Below are positions 8,481-15,075 of a stretch of 15,075 nt of DNA, in pieces. The notes under the pieces were generated by a model, which did not search any database, was not told where the DNA came from, and saw only the letters and a program-made list of their open reading frames with translations. Source of the DNA: Rickettsiales bacterium (GTDB lineage Bacteria; Pseudomonadota; Alphaproteobacteria; Rickettsiales; UBA1997). Within the stretch, counting starts at the first letter, position 1. The number at the start of each line of letters is the position of its first letter. Location: NCBI GenBank assembly GCA_023262945.1, contig JALQXY010000012.1, forward strand, positions 1 through 15,075, given 5' to 3'. A program made the translations under genes and the position numbers.

Positions 8481-9228
8481 TATTTTTAATAAAATTTGAT
8501 ATTATATTTTGTAATTGATATCTACCTTGCGATAATATATTGTAATGATCGAAATTTGGCAATTCAAAATATTGAGAATTTATCAGCATTTTATTATATC
8601 TTTTACCAAATTGCGGGGGAGTTTCTTGATCATTTTGACCAAAAATCAATATAGTTGGAATTCTAATTTTACCAGCTATTTGCGATAGATCTTCATTTAT
8701 TACTTTTACGAATATATTACGCATCAAACCCTTGGCATTTCTATAATCAGCACTACCGAATTTATCAGCATATTTCTTTTTAAATTCACTATCGAAAATA
8801 TAATCAATTAATTGTAATATTTTACCAATCCACCTAAGAATAAAAGATTTAATCTTAAATGATATAGAGCGCTTTTTTTTAAGTCCAGCAGCAGATATTA
8901 AGATCAAACCATCAACTACATTATCGAATTGATGCGACAATCTTAAAGCAACTCTACAACCAAAAGAATGACCTATAATATAAGTTTTTTCTACAGAGTT
9001 TTCTTGTTGCAAATAATCAAATAAGTCTTTGGCATAATCTTTTGTATCCCATACTTTATCAGGTAAAGGTGCATCACCAAAACCAGCCATATCAACTAAA
9101 ATATTTTGACAATTACCAAAAAGATCTGCCAATAATAAAAATGATTTGTGATTTTGACCCCAACCATGCAACCAAATTAGACGAATTTTTGCTTCATTTG
9201 AGCCAATTTTTTTTATCTTAAGAAACAT
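8467..9228 (-). CDS. Alpha/beta hydrolase fold protein
   Basis: This is a 253-residue alpha/beta hydrolase with every catalytic element visible: an oxyanion-hole motif HGWG (21-24), the nucleophile elbow GHSFG (86-90) with Ser88, an acid residue Asp200 in FGQNDQETPP, and the catalytic His228 in FDHYN. A cap-like basic segment (about 116-160) separates the two halves of the fold. No signal peptide is seen, so it is probably cytoplasmic. It lies between gltX (11-base overlap) and the membrane MurF-like ligase (14-base overlap). Hydrolases of this type next to membrane Mur ligases occur in other bacteria, as far as I recall, which hints at a shared envelope-related pathway. The substrate cannot be inferred: it could be an esterase, thioesterase or amidase, or lack hydrolytic activity on small esters. 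Confidence 0.88.
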   Translation of the reverse strand: MFLKIKKIGSNEAKIRLIWLHGWGQNHKSFLLLADLFGNCQNILVDMAGFGDAPLPDKVWDTKDYAKDLFDYLQQENSVEKTYIIGHSFGCRVALRLSHQFDNVVDGLILISAAGLKKKRSISFKIKSFILRWIGKILQLIDYIFDSEFKKKYADKFGSADYRNAKGLMRNIFVKVINEDLSQIAGKIRIPTILIFGQNDQETPPQFGKRYNKMLINSQYFELPNFDHYNILSQGRYQLQNIISNFIKNNDNS

Positions 9229-10648
9229 AAATAACTTTATCTAATCTTTGAATCACTTCTTCTTTACCTAAGATATAAATTATATCAAAAACACCTCCTG
9301 ATGATTTATTGCTAAAAGTTAGAAGCAATCTTAAGATAGGAGCAAAGTTTTTTATTTTAATATTTTTTTCCTGACAAAAAGAATCAAAGCTGATTTTAAT
9401 ATTATCAATACTCCAATTAGTAATTTTTTGTAATAAATCTTTGATTTCTTTTATCAAAACTAAATCTTTTTTAATGTGAGATATTTGCTCTTGGCTAAAA
9501 TCGATTACAAATCCTTCCAAATAACACAAGCACGGCTCACATAATTCATTAATATAAGTTGCTTTTTCTTTGATAAAATCTAACGCTTTAACTATTCTAT
9601 CTTCTTCTTTTTGCGATAAATCTTGCTGTCTTTTTTTTATAAAATCTGATTGCATTAAGTCAGGTTTAATTATTTGTAATAATTTGTCATTTTTAGTATC
9701 TTTAATATAGAATTTATTTAAAGAGTTTAACTTATCAAAATCAAAACGCGCTGCATTCTTGCCAATATTATCTATATCAAACCACTCAATAGCTTTGTTA
9801 TCGTTGATAATTTCATCATTACCGTGTGACCAGCTTAATCTTAATAAATAATTACGCATTGCTTGTGGCAAATAACCCATTTCTTTATAAGCCATAACAG
9901 AAACAGCGCCGTGTCTTTTAGACATTTTAGCTCCATCAGAACCATTTATTAAAGGAATATGCGCAAATTGTGGGATTTTCCAGTTCATTGCCTCGTAAAT
10001 TGCTTTTTGTTTAAAAGCATTAGTTAAATGATCATTGCCTCGAATTATATGAGTTATTGCCATGTCAAAATCATCTACCACTACTGCTAACATATAAGTT
10101 GCGCTTTCATCGGATCTAGCAATAACAAAATCATCTATTTCAACATTAGGAACAATCACTTCTCCTTGTACCAAATCATTAATTATGGAATTACCTTCAT
10201 TTTCTGTTTTTAGCCTTACTACTGGATTAATTGATGATTTTTGTGAATTAAATTTATTACGCCAAGGACTCTGAAAACGGAACACTTCACCACGATCTTG
10301 CGCCTTCTTGCGCATCTCATCCAATTCTTCTTTTGCAGTATAACAAAGATAAGCTTTATCATTTTTTAACAACTCTTGCACAATTGCCTGATGACGCTTT
10401 ATATTATCAGTTTGCAATATATAAGGTTTTTCATATTCTAAGCCTAGCCAATCTAGGCCATCTAAGATAGTATTTATAGATTGAGAATTTGAACGCTGCT
10501 TGTCCGTATCTTCAATGCGAAGCAAGAATTTACCTCCATCACCATATTTCTCATGATGTTTAGCAAAAAGATAATTAAAAAGAGCAGTTCTTGCTCCACC
10601 AATATGTAAATCACCAGTTGGTGATGGTGCAAATCTAGTTACAATCAT
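9218..10648 (-). CDS. gltX: Glutamate--tRNA ligase
   Basis: This class I aminoacyl-tRNA synthetase charges tRNA-Glu in the cytoplasm. In organisms with GatCAB a second copy or the same enzyme may also charge tRNA-Gln with glutamate. The Rossmann domain starts at once with FAPSPTGDLHIGGARTALFN (6-25), where HIGG (15-18) is the HIGH motif. LRIEDTDKQRS (43-53) and the KMSKR motif (241-245, followed by HGA) are intact. A helical anticodon-binding half follows, to residue 476, a normal length. The start ATG at the 10648 end gives the usual MIVTRFAPSPTG. No Shine-Dalgarno sequence precedes it. It is the first gene of a three-gene run with overlapping ends. Many alphaproteobacteria of this type have two gltX genes; whether a second exists cannot be seen here. 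Confidence 0.96.
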   Translation of the reverse strand: MIVTRFAPSPTGDLHIGGARTALFNYLFAKHHEKYGDGGKFLLRIEDTDKQRSNSQSINTILDGLDWLGLEYEKPYILQTDNIKRHQAIVQELLKNDKAYLCYTAKEELDEMRKKAQDRGEVFRFQSPWRNKFNSQKSSINPVVRLKTENEGNSIINDLVQGEVIVPNVEIDDFVIARSDESATYMLAVVVDDFDMAITHIIRGNDHLTNAFKQKAIYEAMNWKIPQFAHIPLINGSDGAKMSKRHGAVSVMAYKEMGYLPQAMRNYLLRLSWSHGNDEIINDNKAIEWFDIDNIGKNAARFDFDKLNSLNKFYIKDTKNDKLLQIIKPDLMQSDFIKKRQQDLSQKEEDRIVKALDFIKEKATYINELCEPCLCYLEGFVIDFSQEQISHIKKDLVLIKEIKDLLQKITNWSIDNIKISFDSFCQEKNIKIKNFAPILRLLLTFSNKSSGGVFDIIYILGKEEVIQRLDKVIYVS

Positions 10649-10988
10649 TTTATTAAATTTATTTAGTTCAAAAAATACCTAAAAAATCAAAGTAAGAAAT
10701 TTCAAATAGAAAGTTGATTTAAGTCATTAAATAAATTTTCTATTGATGGATTTTGGTTCAACAGTCTCTTAAAAGAATCTTGATATTTTATAATTATTTA
10801 TAAACAAATTAAAATTGACATATTTTATTTGCTTTAGAATAGTGATAATATTTTTCTTATTTTGAAAAATATAAATGTATTAATAACCAGAAAAAACCTT
10901 AAGCTTAAACATAAAATCTCCTAATTTTTAGAAATTGAAAGCTTATCAGTTATAAACAAATTCTCTAATAAAGTTTTTTAATAATTTA
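10649..10988. other. Divergent intergenic region between gltX and the GspE/PilB gene
   Basis: About 340 AT-rich bases contain no gene. They must hold promoters for both flanking genes, since these are transcribed away from each other. One plus-strand promoter candidate is annotated separately. The right half would be a leader of about 140 bases for the ATPase gene. It contains the palindrome TTAAGCTTAA (10899-10908) and a second AAGCTTA (10939-10945); the two sites can pair as a 7-base stem around a loop of roughly 30 bases. No convincing minus-strand promoter for gltX was found, and no tRNA or small ORF worth reporting. Confidence 0.6.
10815..10843 (+). promoter_or_regulatory. Sigma-70 promoter candidate for the GspE/PilB gene
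   Basis: A perfect -35 hexamer TTGACA (10815-10820) is followed after 17 bases by AATAGT (10838-10843), four of six matches to the -10 consensus. GATAAT (10844-10849) lies close by but at a spacing of 23. Initiation near 10850 would leave a leader of about 140 bases. Confidence 0.42.
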
Positions 10989-12695
10989 ATGCCAACCTCA
11001 AATAACAATACCGATATTGGAAAAAGACTTCTTGAGAAAAAGGTTATTTCCGAAGATCAGCTTGATATTGCTCTAAAAGAGCAAGCTAGAATAAAAGGAG
11101 CAAAAACAGTTGGTTCCATATTGGTAGATATGGGCTTTATTTCCGAAGGAGCCTTAGGAGAAATATTAAATGAATCAAGCGGAATCAAGAAATTTGATAT
11201 TAAATCAACTATTATTGACGCTAGGTTGGTTAAAAAAGTACCGAAAGATATCGCTCTTCTTAACAAAATAATTCCAATAAATTACAACACAGACTCCATA
11301 ACTGTTGGCATGACAGATATTTTTGATATCGTTGCTATTGATCAAATAAGGCGCTATTTTCCGCCAAATTTTCGCATTGTTCCTGTTTATATTCCAGAAG
11401 CTGATTTAATTCAAACCATAGATCATTATTATGGTTACGAAATGTCAATAGAAGGTATTTTAAAAGAAATTGAAAATGTAGATAGCAATAAAATCACTGA
11501 CGAAATGCAACTGCGAGGCGATCATCGCAGTCCTATGGTGCGATTAGTTGACGCCATATTAACGGATGCGGTTCACTCTAATGCCTCTGATCTGCATTTT
11601 GAGCCGGAGCATCTATTTCTAAGAGTACGTTATCGTATAGATGGTAAAATGGTTCAAGTTCGCAGTATACATCGTGATTTTTGGTCAGCAATATCAGTGC
11701 GTATTAAAATTATGGCTGATTTAAACATTGCTGAAAGCAGAAAACCTCAAAATGGAAGAATTGAATCCGATATATTAGGTCGTAAAATTGATTTTCGTGT
11801 TTCAACCCAGCCAACAATACATGGCGAAAATATCGTTATGCGTATTCTCGATGAAAAAAAATCAATATTATCTCTTGATAAATTAGGTTTATCAAAAAGA
11901 GATATCGCTTTAGTCAAAAAAATGGTCAAACGTCCAGAAGGCGTTATTATCCTAACAGGTCCTACTGGATCTGGTAAAACTACCACTCTTTACACCATAC
12001 TAAACTATATCAACTCTGTTGATAAAAACATTATGACTTTAGAAGATCCCGTTGAATATCAGTTACCTCTAATTCGTCAATCAAATATCAGAAACGATAT
12101 CGGTATTGATTTTGCTTCTGGTGTCAAAACAATTTTAAGACAAGATCCTGACGTTATATTAATTGGTGAGATTCGCGACAAAGAAACAGCTATAGCAGCA
12201 ATTCAAGCTGCAATGACTGGACACCAAGTTTATAGCTCACTACACACCAATGATTCTATTAGCGCTATTTCGCGTCTAAAAAATATCGGCGTTCCTAATT
12301 ATTTAATGTCTGGATCTCTAATTGGAGTTTTAACTCAAAGACTTGCTCGCAAATTATGTCAATATTGTCGCAAAAAACAACCTCTCAATGTCGAAGAAAA
12401 AAAATTATTAGGACCAAATTATAACCATATTACAGAAATATACAAATCACAAGGATGTCAAAAATGCGGCAATTCAGGATATAAAGGCAGAATCGTTGTG
12501 TGCGAAATATTACCTTTTGATGCCGATCTTGACGATCTAGTGTCAAATGATGCTAGCCGTAAAGAAATATTAAATTACGCTCTTAGCAAAGGCTTCATTC
12601 CAATGATAGAAGATGGGGTTATGAAAGTTATTGCTGGCATAACCGATCTTAAAGAATTGATGAGGGTAGTTGACATGACTCAACGCATGATATAA
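10989..12695 (+). CDS. GspE/PilB family secretion or type IV pilus assembly ATPase
   Basis: This hexameric ATPase would power assembly of a type II secretion pseudopilus, a type IV pilus or a related DNA-uptake filament, acting on the cytoplasmic face of the inner membrane. The 568 residues comprise an N-terminal MshEN/GspE-N domain (about 8-150) and the N2 domain (about 180-290, with SDLHFEPE at 200-207). The ATPase core carries Walker A GPTGSGKTTT (324-333), the Asp box TLEDPVEYQLP (350-360), Walker B-like PDVILIGEIRD (387-397) and His box TGHQVYSSLHTND (410-422). A four-cysteine zinc site (Cys457, Cys460, Cys490, Cys493) typical of GspE/PilB separates it from the PilT retraction ATPases, which lack it. 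No pilin, secretin, pilC/gspF or prepilin peptidase gene lies in the window, so the machine it serves cannot be named. Its 3' end overlaps the opposing aminotransferase gene by 47 bases. Confidence 0.92.
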   Translation: MPTSNNNTDIGKRLLEKKVISEDQLDIALKEQARIKGAKTVGSILVDMGFISEGALGEILNESSGIKKFDIKSTIIDARLVKKVPKDIALLNKIIPINYNTDSITVGMTDIFDIVAIDQIRRYFPPNFRIVPVYIPEADLIQTIDHYYGYEMSIEGILKEIENVDSNKITDEMQLRGDHRSPMVRLVDAILTDAVHSNASDLHFEPEHLFLRVRYRIDGKMVQVRSIHRDFWSAISVRIKIMADLNIAESRKPQNGRIESDILGRKIDFRVSTQPTIHGENIVMRILDEKKSILSLDKLGLSKRDIALVKKMVKRPEGVIILTGPTGSGKTTTLYTILNYINSVDKNIMTLEDPVEYQLPLIRQSNIRNDIGIDFASGVKTILRQDPDVILIGEIRDKETAIAAIQAAMTGHQVYSSLHTNDSISAISRLKNIGVPNYLMSGSLIGVLTQRLARKLCQYCRKKQPLNVEEKKLLGPNYNHITEIYKSQGCQKCGNSGYKGRIVVCEILPFDADLDDLVSNDASRKEILNYALSKGFIPMIEDGVMKVIAGITDLKELMRVVDMTQRMI

Positions 12696-13518
12696 AATTT
12701 TTATAATCATTAAAAAGATCTTTGGTTATTTTACCAATTTTGCCATTGTTGATTATCTGATTATCAATTTGCGTTACAGCTCTTACCAATAAAGTCGAGC
12801 TAGTTAAAAATACTTCTTGCGCTTCTTTTAATTGAGAAATTGTAAAATCTTGCTGCAAAACTTTAATATCGCGGCTTTGGGCTAATTTAATAATACGATT
12901 TCTAGTAATACCGCATAAAATCAAATTATCACATTTTTTGGTAATAATATTTCCTTTATTATCAACCATAAAAATATTAGCAAAAGAGGCTTCTGTTATT
13001 ATGTCATTACGAATCATAACGACATCATCAAAACCATTATCAATGGCTCTTTGTTTAAGCATAGAAGCCGCGGATAAAGCAACTGATTTTATATCACAGC
13101 GTAACCATCTAATATCTTCAACACTCATGATTTTTATCGTCGCCAATTCTTCATCTTTTACTGGCTTAACAGAAGCATTTATTGTTGGTGTAGTGACTGG
13201 TTGATTTTGTACTCTAGAATGATTACCTCGAGTTATATTTAAATAACAAAAACCTTTATCTATATTATTTTTAGCAAAAAGTTGAAGCTGTATTTGTTTA
13301 ATGTCATCAGCTTTAAAATCATGAACAATAGCAAGCTCTTTTAAGCTACGAAATAATCTATCAATATGAAGATCTCCGTCAATTAATTGATTATTACAAA
13401 AAAGAGTTACCTCATAAACTCCATCAGCAAACTGAAAACCACGATCTTCAATGTGAATCAGGCATTTATCATGGGGTAAAAATTGGCCATTCAAATAGCT
13501 AATTCTTTCTTTTTTCAT
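12649..13518 (-). CDS. dat: D-amino-acid aminotransferase (class IV, PLP-dependent)
   Basis: This fold-type IV aminotransferase probably interconverts D-alanine and D-glutamate with their 2-oxo acids, supplying D-amino acids for peptidoglycan. Diagnostic segments are EDRGFQFADGVYEV (24-37), RWLRCDIKS (137-145) with Lys144 as the expected PLP-binding lysine, and EASFANIF (176-183) with Glu176 contacting the cofactor. The C-terminal TSSTLLVRAV (239-248) lies in the cofactor-phosphate region. The 289 residues are a normal length. The RWLRCDIKS form favours D-amino-acid aminotransferase over the branched-chain enzyme IlvE or the lyase PabC, though specificity within class IV is hard to fix from sequence. 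It begins 6 bases after eno, so the two are probably co-transcribed. Its last 47 bases overlap the opposing ATPase gene. Confidence 0.87.
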   Translation of the reverse strand: MKKERISYLNGQFLPHDKCLIHIEDRGFQFADGVYEVTLFCNNQLIDGDLHIDRLFRSLKELAIVHDFKADDIKQIQLQLFAKNNIDKGFCYLNITRGNHSRVQNQPVTTPTINASVKPVKDEELATIKIMSVEDIRWLRCDIKSVALSAASMLKQRAIDNGFDDVVMIRNDIITEASFANIFMVDNKGNIITKKCDNLILCGITRNRIIKLAQSRDIKVLQQDFTISQLKEAQEVFLTSSTLLVRAVTQIDNQIINNGKIGKITKDLFNDYKNFISCVESCQLPSSIL

Positions 13519-13524
13519 GATAAA

Positions 13525-14799
13525 TTATCTATTAAAAATATCTTTACCCGCATATCTAGCTTTGTTGCCAAGATATTCTTCAATTCTGATTAATTCATTA
13601 TATTTAGCACATCTGTCAGAGCGACAAATTGAACCAGTTTTAATTTGACCAGCATTTGTTGCAACAGCAATATGAGCAATAGTAGCATCTTCAGTTTCTC
13701 CTGAACGATGCGAAATAATATTATTATATTTTGCCTTTTTAGCAATATTAATAGTTTGCAAAGTTTCGCTTAGAGTGCCTATTTGATTAAATTTAATTAA
13801 TATTGCATTAGCTAAATTATCTTTAATTCCTTGAGTTAGAATTTTAGGATTAGTAACAAATAAATCATCACCAACAAGCTGTATCTTGCTACCCAATTTT
13901 GCAGTAATAAGCTTCCAGCCCTCAACGTCATTTTCAGCGCAAGCATCTTCAATAGAAAAAATAGGATAATTATTTACTAATTCTTCATAATAACTTACCA
14001 ACTCTTCAGAAGTTTTGATTTTACCTTGTAAATGATATTTTCCATAAACATAAAATTCTGTTGATGCAGCATCTAATGCTAAAAAAATATCTTTACCAAC
14101 TTCATAACCCGCTATTTTGGTTGCACGACAAATATAATCTAAAGCCTTGCTAGCACTATCGATATTTGGAGCAAATCCACCTTCATCACCAACATTAGTG
14201 TTAAGATTGTCTTTTTTAAGTAACGATTTTAGACTTTGAAAAATTTCCGCACCAATTCTAATGGCATCTTTAACAGATTGAGCGCCAACCGGCATAATCA
14301 TAAATTCTTGAATATCGATTTTATTATCAGCATGCTTGCCTCCATTGATGATATTCATCATTGGCACCGGCATCAAAAATTCATCATCTTTTTGATTTAA
14401 GAATTTAAAAAGAGGCATTTTTTTATAATTAGCTGCTGCCTTGGCACAAGCCAGAGAAACTGCCAAAATAGCGTTAGCTCCTAAATTTGATTTATTCTCA
14501 CTACCATCTAATTTGATTATCAAATCATCTATTAATGAATAATTCAAGCAATCTTTGCCAATTATCGCCGGTTTAATTGTTTTTTCAACATTATCAACAG
14601 CTTGCAAAACGCCCTTACCAAAAAATCTTTTTTGATCATTATCTCTTAGCTCAAAAGCCTCCAAGCTACCAGTTGAAGCACCAGAGGGAACTGCTGCTCT
14701 TACAAAAGATCCATCTTCAAGATAAATTTCAGCCTCTAAAGTAGGATAACCGCGTGAATCTATTATCTCGCGTGCTTTGATATTTTTAATAATAGTCAT
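13525..14799 (-). CDS. eno: Enolase (phosphopyruvate hydratase)
   Basis: Enolase interconverts 2-phosphoglycerate and phosphoenolpyruvate in glycolysis and gluconeogenesis. The 424 residues are complete and all key sites are visible: the mobile loop PSGASTG (38-44), NVGDEGGFAP (202-211) with Glu206, the magnesium ligands Asp243 (ALDAASTE), Glu284 (SIEDA) and Asp311 (GDDLFVTN), the catalytic Lys336 in ILIKFNQIGT, the SHRSGETEDATIAHIAVATN signature (363-382), and the TGSICRSDRCAKYN block. The start ATG gives MTIIKNIKAREIIDSRGYPT, the standard beginning. No Shine-Dalgarno sequence is seen. It leads an apparent two-gene unit with the D-amino-acid aminotransferase. Enolase here shows that the organism keeps at least lower glycolysis or gluconeogenesis, unlike Rickettsia. 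The palindrome about 70 bases upstream may regulate it. Confidence 0.97.
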   Translation of the reverse strand: MTIIKNIKAREIIDSRGYPTLEAEIYLEDGSFVRAAVPSGASTGSLEAFELRDNDQKRFFGKGVLQAVDNVEKTIKPAIIGKDCLNYSLIDDLIIKLDGSENKSNLGANAILAVSLACAKAAANYKKMPLFKFLNQKDDEFLMPVPMMNIINGGKHADNKIDIQEFMIMPVGAQSVKDAIRIGAEIFQSLKSLLKKDNLNTNVGDEGGFAPNIDSASKALDYICRATKIAGYEVGKDIFLALDAASTEFYVYGKYHLQGKIKTSEELVSYYEELVNNYPIFSIEDACAENDVEGWKLITAKLGSKIQLVGDDLFVTNPKILTQGIKDNLANAILIKFNQIGTLSETLQTINIAKKAKYNNIISHRSGETEDATIAHIAVATNAGQIKTGSICRSDRCAKYNELIRIEEYLGNKARYAGKDIFNR

Positions 14800-14819
14800 T
14801 AAAGATTATTTTAAATTTT

Positions 14820-14828
14820 TGGTATAAT
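14820..14828 (+). promoter_or_regulatory. Extended -10 candidate pointing away from eno
   Basis: TGGTATAAT, identical to the site at 365-373, occurs on the plus strand in the short region upstream of eno and would direct transcription to the right, out of the window. The -35 position is not conserved. It may be a chance match in AT-rich DNA, and no gene starts downstream inside the window. Confidence 0.2.
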
Positions 14829-14867
14829 TTCTCATCTTTAATTTATTCTTTAACATAGATTTAATCA

Positions 14868-14894
14868 ATTTTAACGATTAATAATCGTTAAAAT
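14868..14894. repeat. 27-base perfect inverted repeat upstream of eno
   Basis: The arms ATTTTAACGATTA (14868-14880) and TAATCGTTAAAAT (14882-14894) are exact reverse complements separated by one A at 14881. It lies about 70 bases before the eno start codon. No T-run follows on either strand, so it does not look like an intrinsic terminator. Its near-perfect symmetry suits a binding site for a dimeric regulator, or a cruciform or attachment-type site. An eno-linked regulatory role is inferred from position only. Confidence 0.6.
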
Positions 14895-14940
14895 CCAAAC
14901 AATCTTCAGCAATTTTAAAGATGGGAAACACCATAATTTA

Positions 14941-15075
14941 AAAACCTAAGTAATGTTTGCGAAACAAAGATCTGCGAAATCTCGTACATTTTGAAGCGCG
15001 ACTGGCCGGTATCAAACCCAGACTATTATTTTACCACCAGTTTGACGTAATATAGCATCAATTCTGCAAACGTAT
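14941..15075. other. GC-richer non-coding stretch at the right edge, possible repeat or gene end
   Basis: After the palindrome the sequence becomes noticeably richer in G and C than the rest of the intergenic DNA. TGCGAAA occurs twice, 15 bases apart (14958-14964 and 14973-14979). Short frames are open on both strands: a minus-strand frame entering from the edge codes for YVCRIDAILRQTGGKIIVWV and stops at 15012-15014, and a plus-strand frame runs from about 14950 to a stop near 15052. Neither is recognisable. It could be a dispersed intergenic repeat or the end of a gene lying beyond the window. A tRNA was considered and not supported. Confidence 0.3.

Noticed and set aside
12938..13204. 88-codon plus-strand frame
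   Set aside because: It lies wholly inside the well-supported aminotransferase gene on the other strand and has no family features; it is a shadow frame, as are those at 775-960, 4297-4482, 11057-11266 and 11747-11986.
13525..14799. Unusual enolase residues (IEDACAEN, SICRSDRCAKYN)
   Set aside because: They differ from the commonest forms, but all metal-binding and catalytic residues are intact, so this is ordinary lineage variation.
14868..14894. Palindrome as a CtrA site or intrinsic terminator
   Set aside because: Its TTAA blocks are spaced 3, 6 and 13 bases apart rather than the 7 of a CtrA box, and no T-run follows the stem on either strand.
14990..15035. tRNA-like T-arm on the minus strand (GGGTTTGATACC)
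   Set aside because: The T-stem has mismatches, and no matching acceptor, anticodon or D-arm could be found around it.

Overview
The window looks like a piece of an AT-rich alphaproteobacterial chromosome, probably from a host-associated or reduced lineage of the Rickettsiales/Holosporales type. This is inferred from protein character and base composition, not from a search. Supporting points are low GC throughout, very tight gene packing, a pyruvate dehydrogenase E1 split into two short subunits of about 325-328 residues with no lipoyl domain on E1-beta (as in Rickettsia), an alphaproteobacterial-style FtsB/DivIC, and a dnaG-rpoD pair. Enolase and a GspE/PilB-type ATPase argue against Rickettsia proper, which has lost glycolysis.

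Layout. Positions 1-550 are non-coding, with a GC-richer, foldable patch near 60-185 and promoter-like sites in front of pdhA. Positions 551-6843 (+) hold a compact run, pdhA-pdhB-ftsB-dnaG-rpoD, with gaps of 7-20 bases: acetyl-CoA production, septum assembly, the replication primase and the housekeeping sigma factor. Positions 6870-10648 (-) hold a convergent run read as gltX, an alpha/beta hydrolase and a membrane-anchored MurF-like ligase, where each gene overlaps the next by 11 or 14 bases. Positions 10649-10988 are a divergent intergenic region with a promoter candidate and a long AT-rich leader for a GspE/PilB family ATPase (10989-12695, +). That gene overlaps tail-to-tail by 47 bases with a D-amino-acid aminotransferase gene (12649-13518, -), which lies 6 bases behind enolase (13525-14799, -). 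Positions 14800-15075 hold a 27-base near-perfect palindrome and a GC-richer non-coding stretch running to the edge.

How the genes fit together. Enolase and pyruvate dehydrogenase sit at the end of glycolysis and the entry to the TCA cycle. DnaG, RpoD and GltX serve replication, transcription and translation. FtsB, the D-amino-acid aminotransferase and the MurF-like ligase share a cell-wall/division theme. No CRISPR array, insertion sequence, tRNA or rRNA was seen. The least ordinary elements are the membrane MurF-like ligase with its hydrolase partner, the lone secretion/pilus ATPase, and the structured non-coding patches at both edges. Canonical Shine-Dalgarno sequences are almost absent before the genes.
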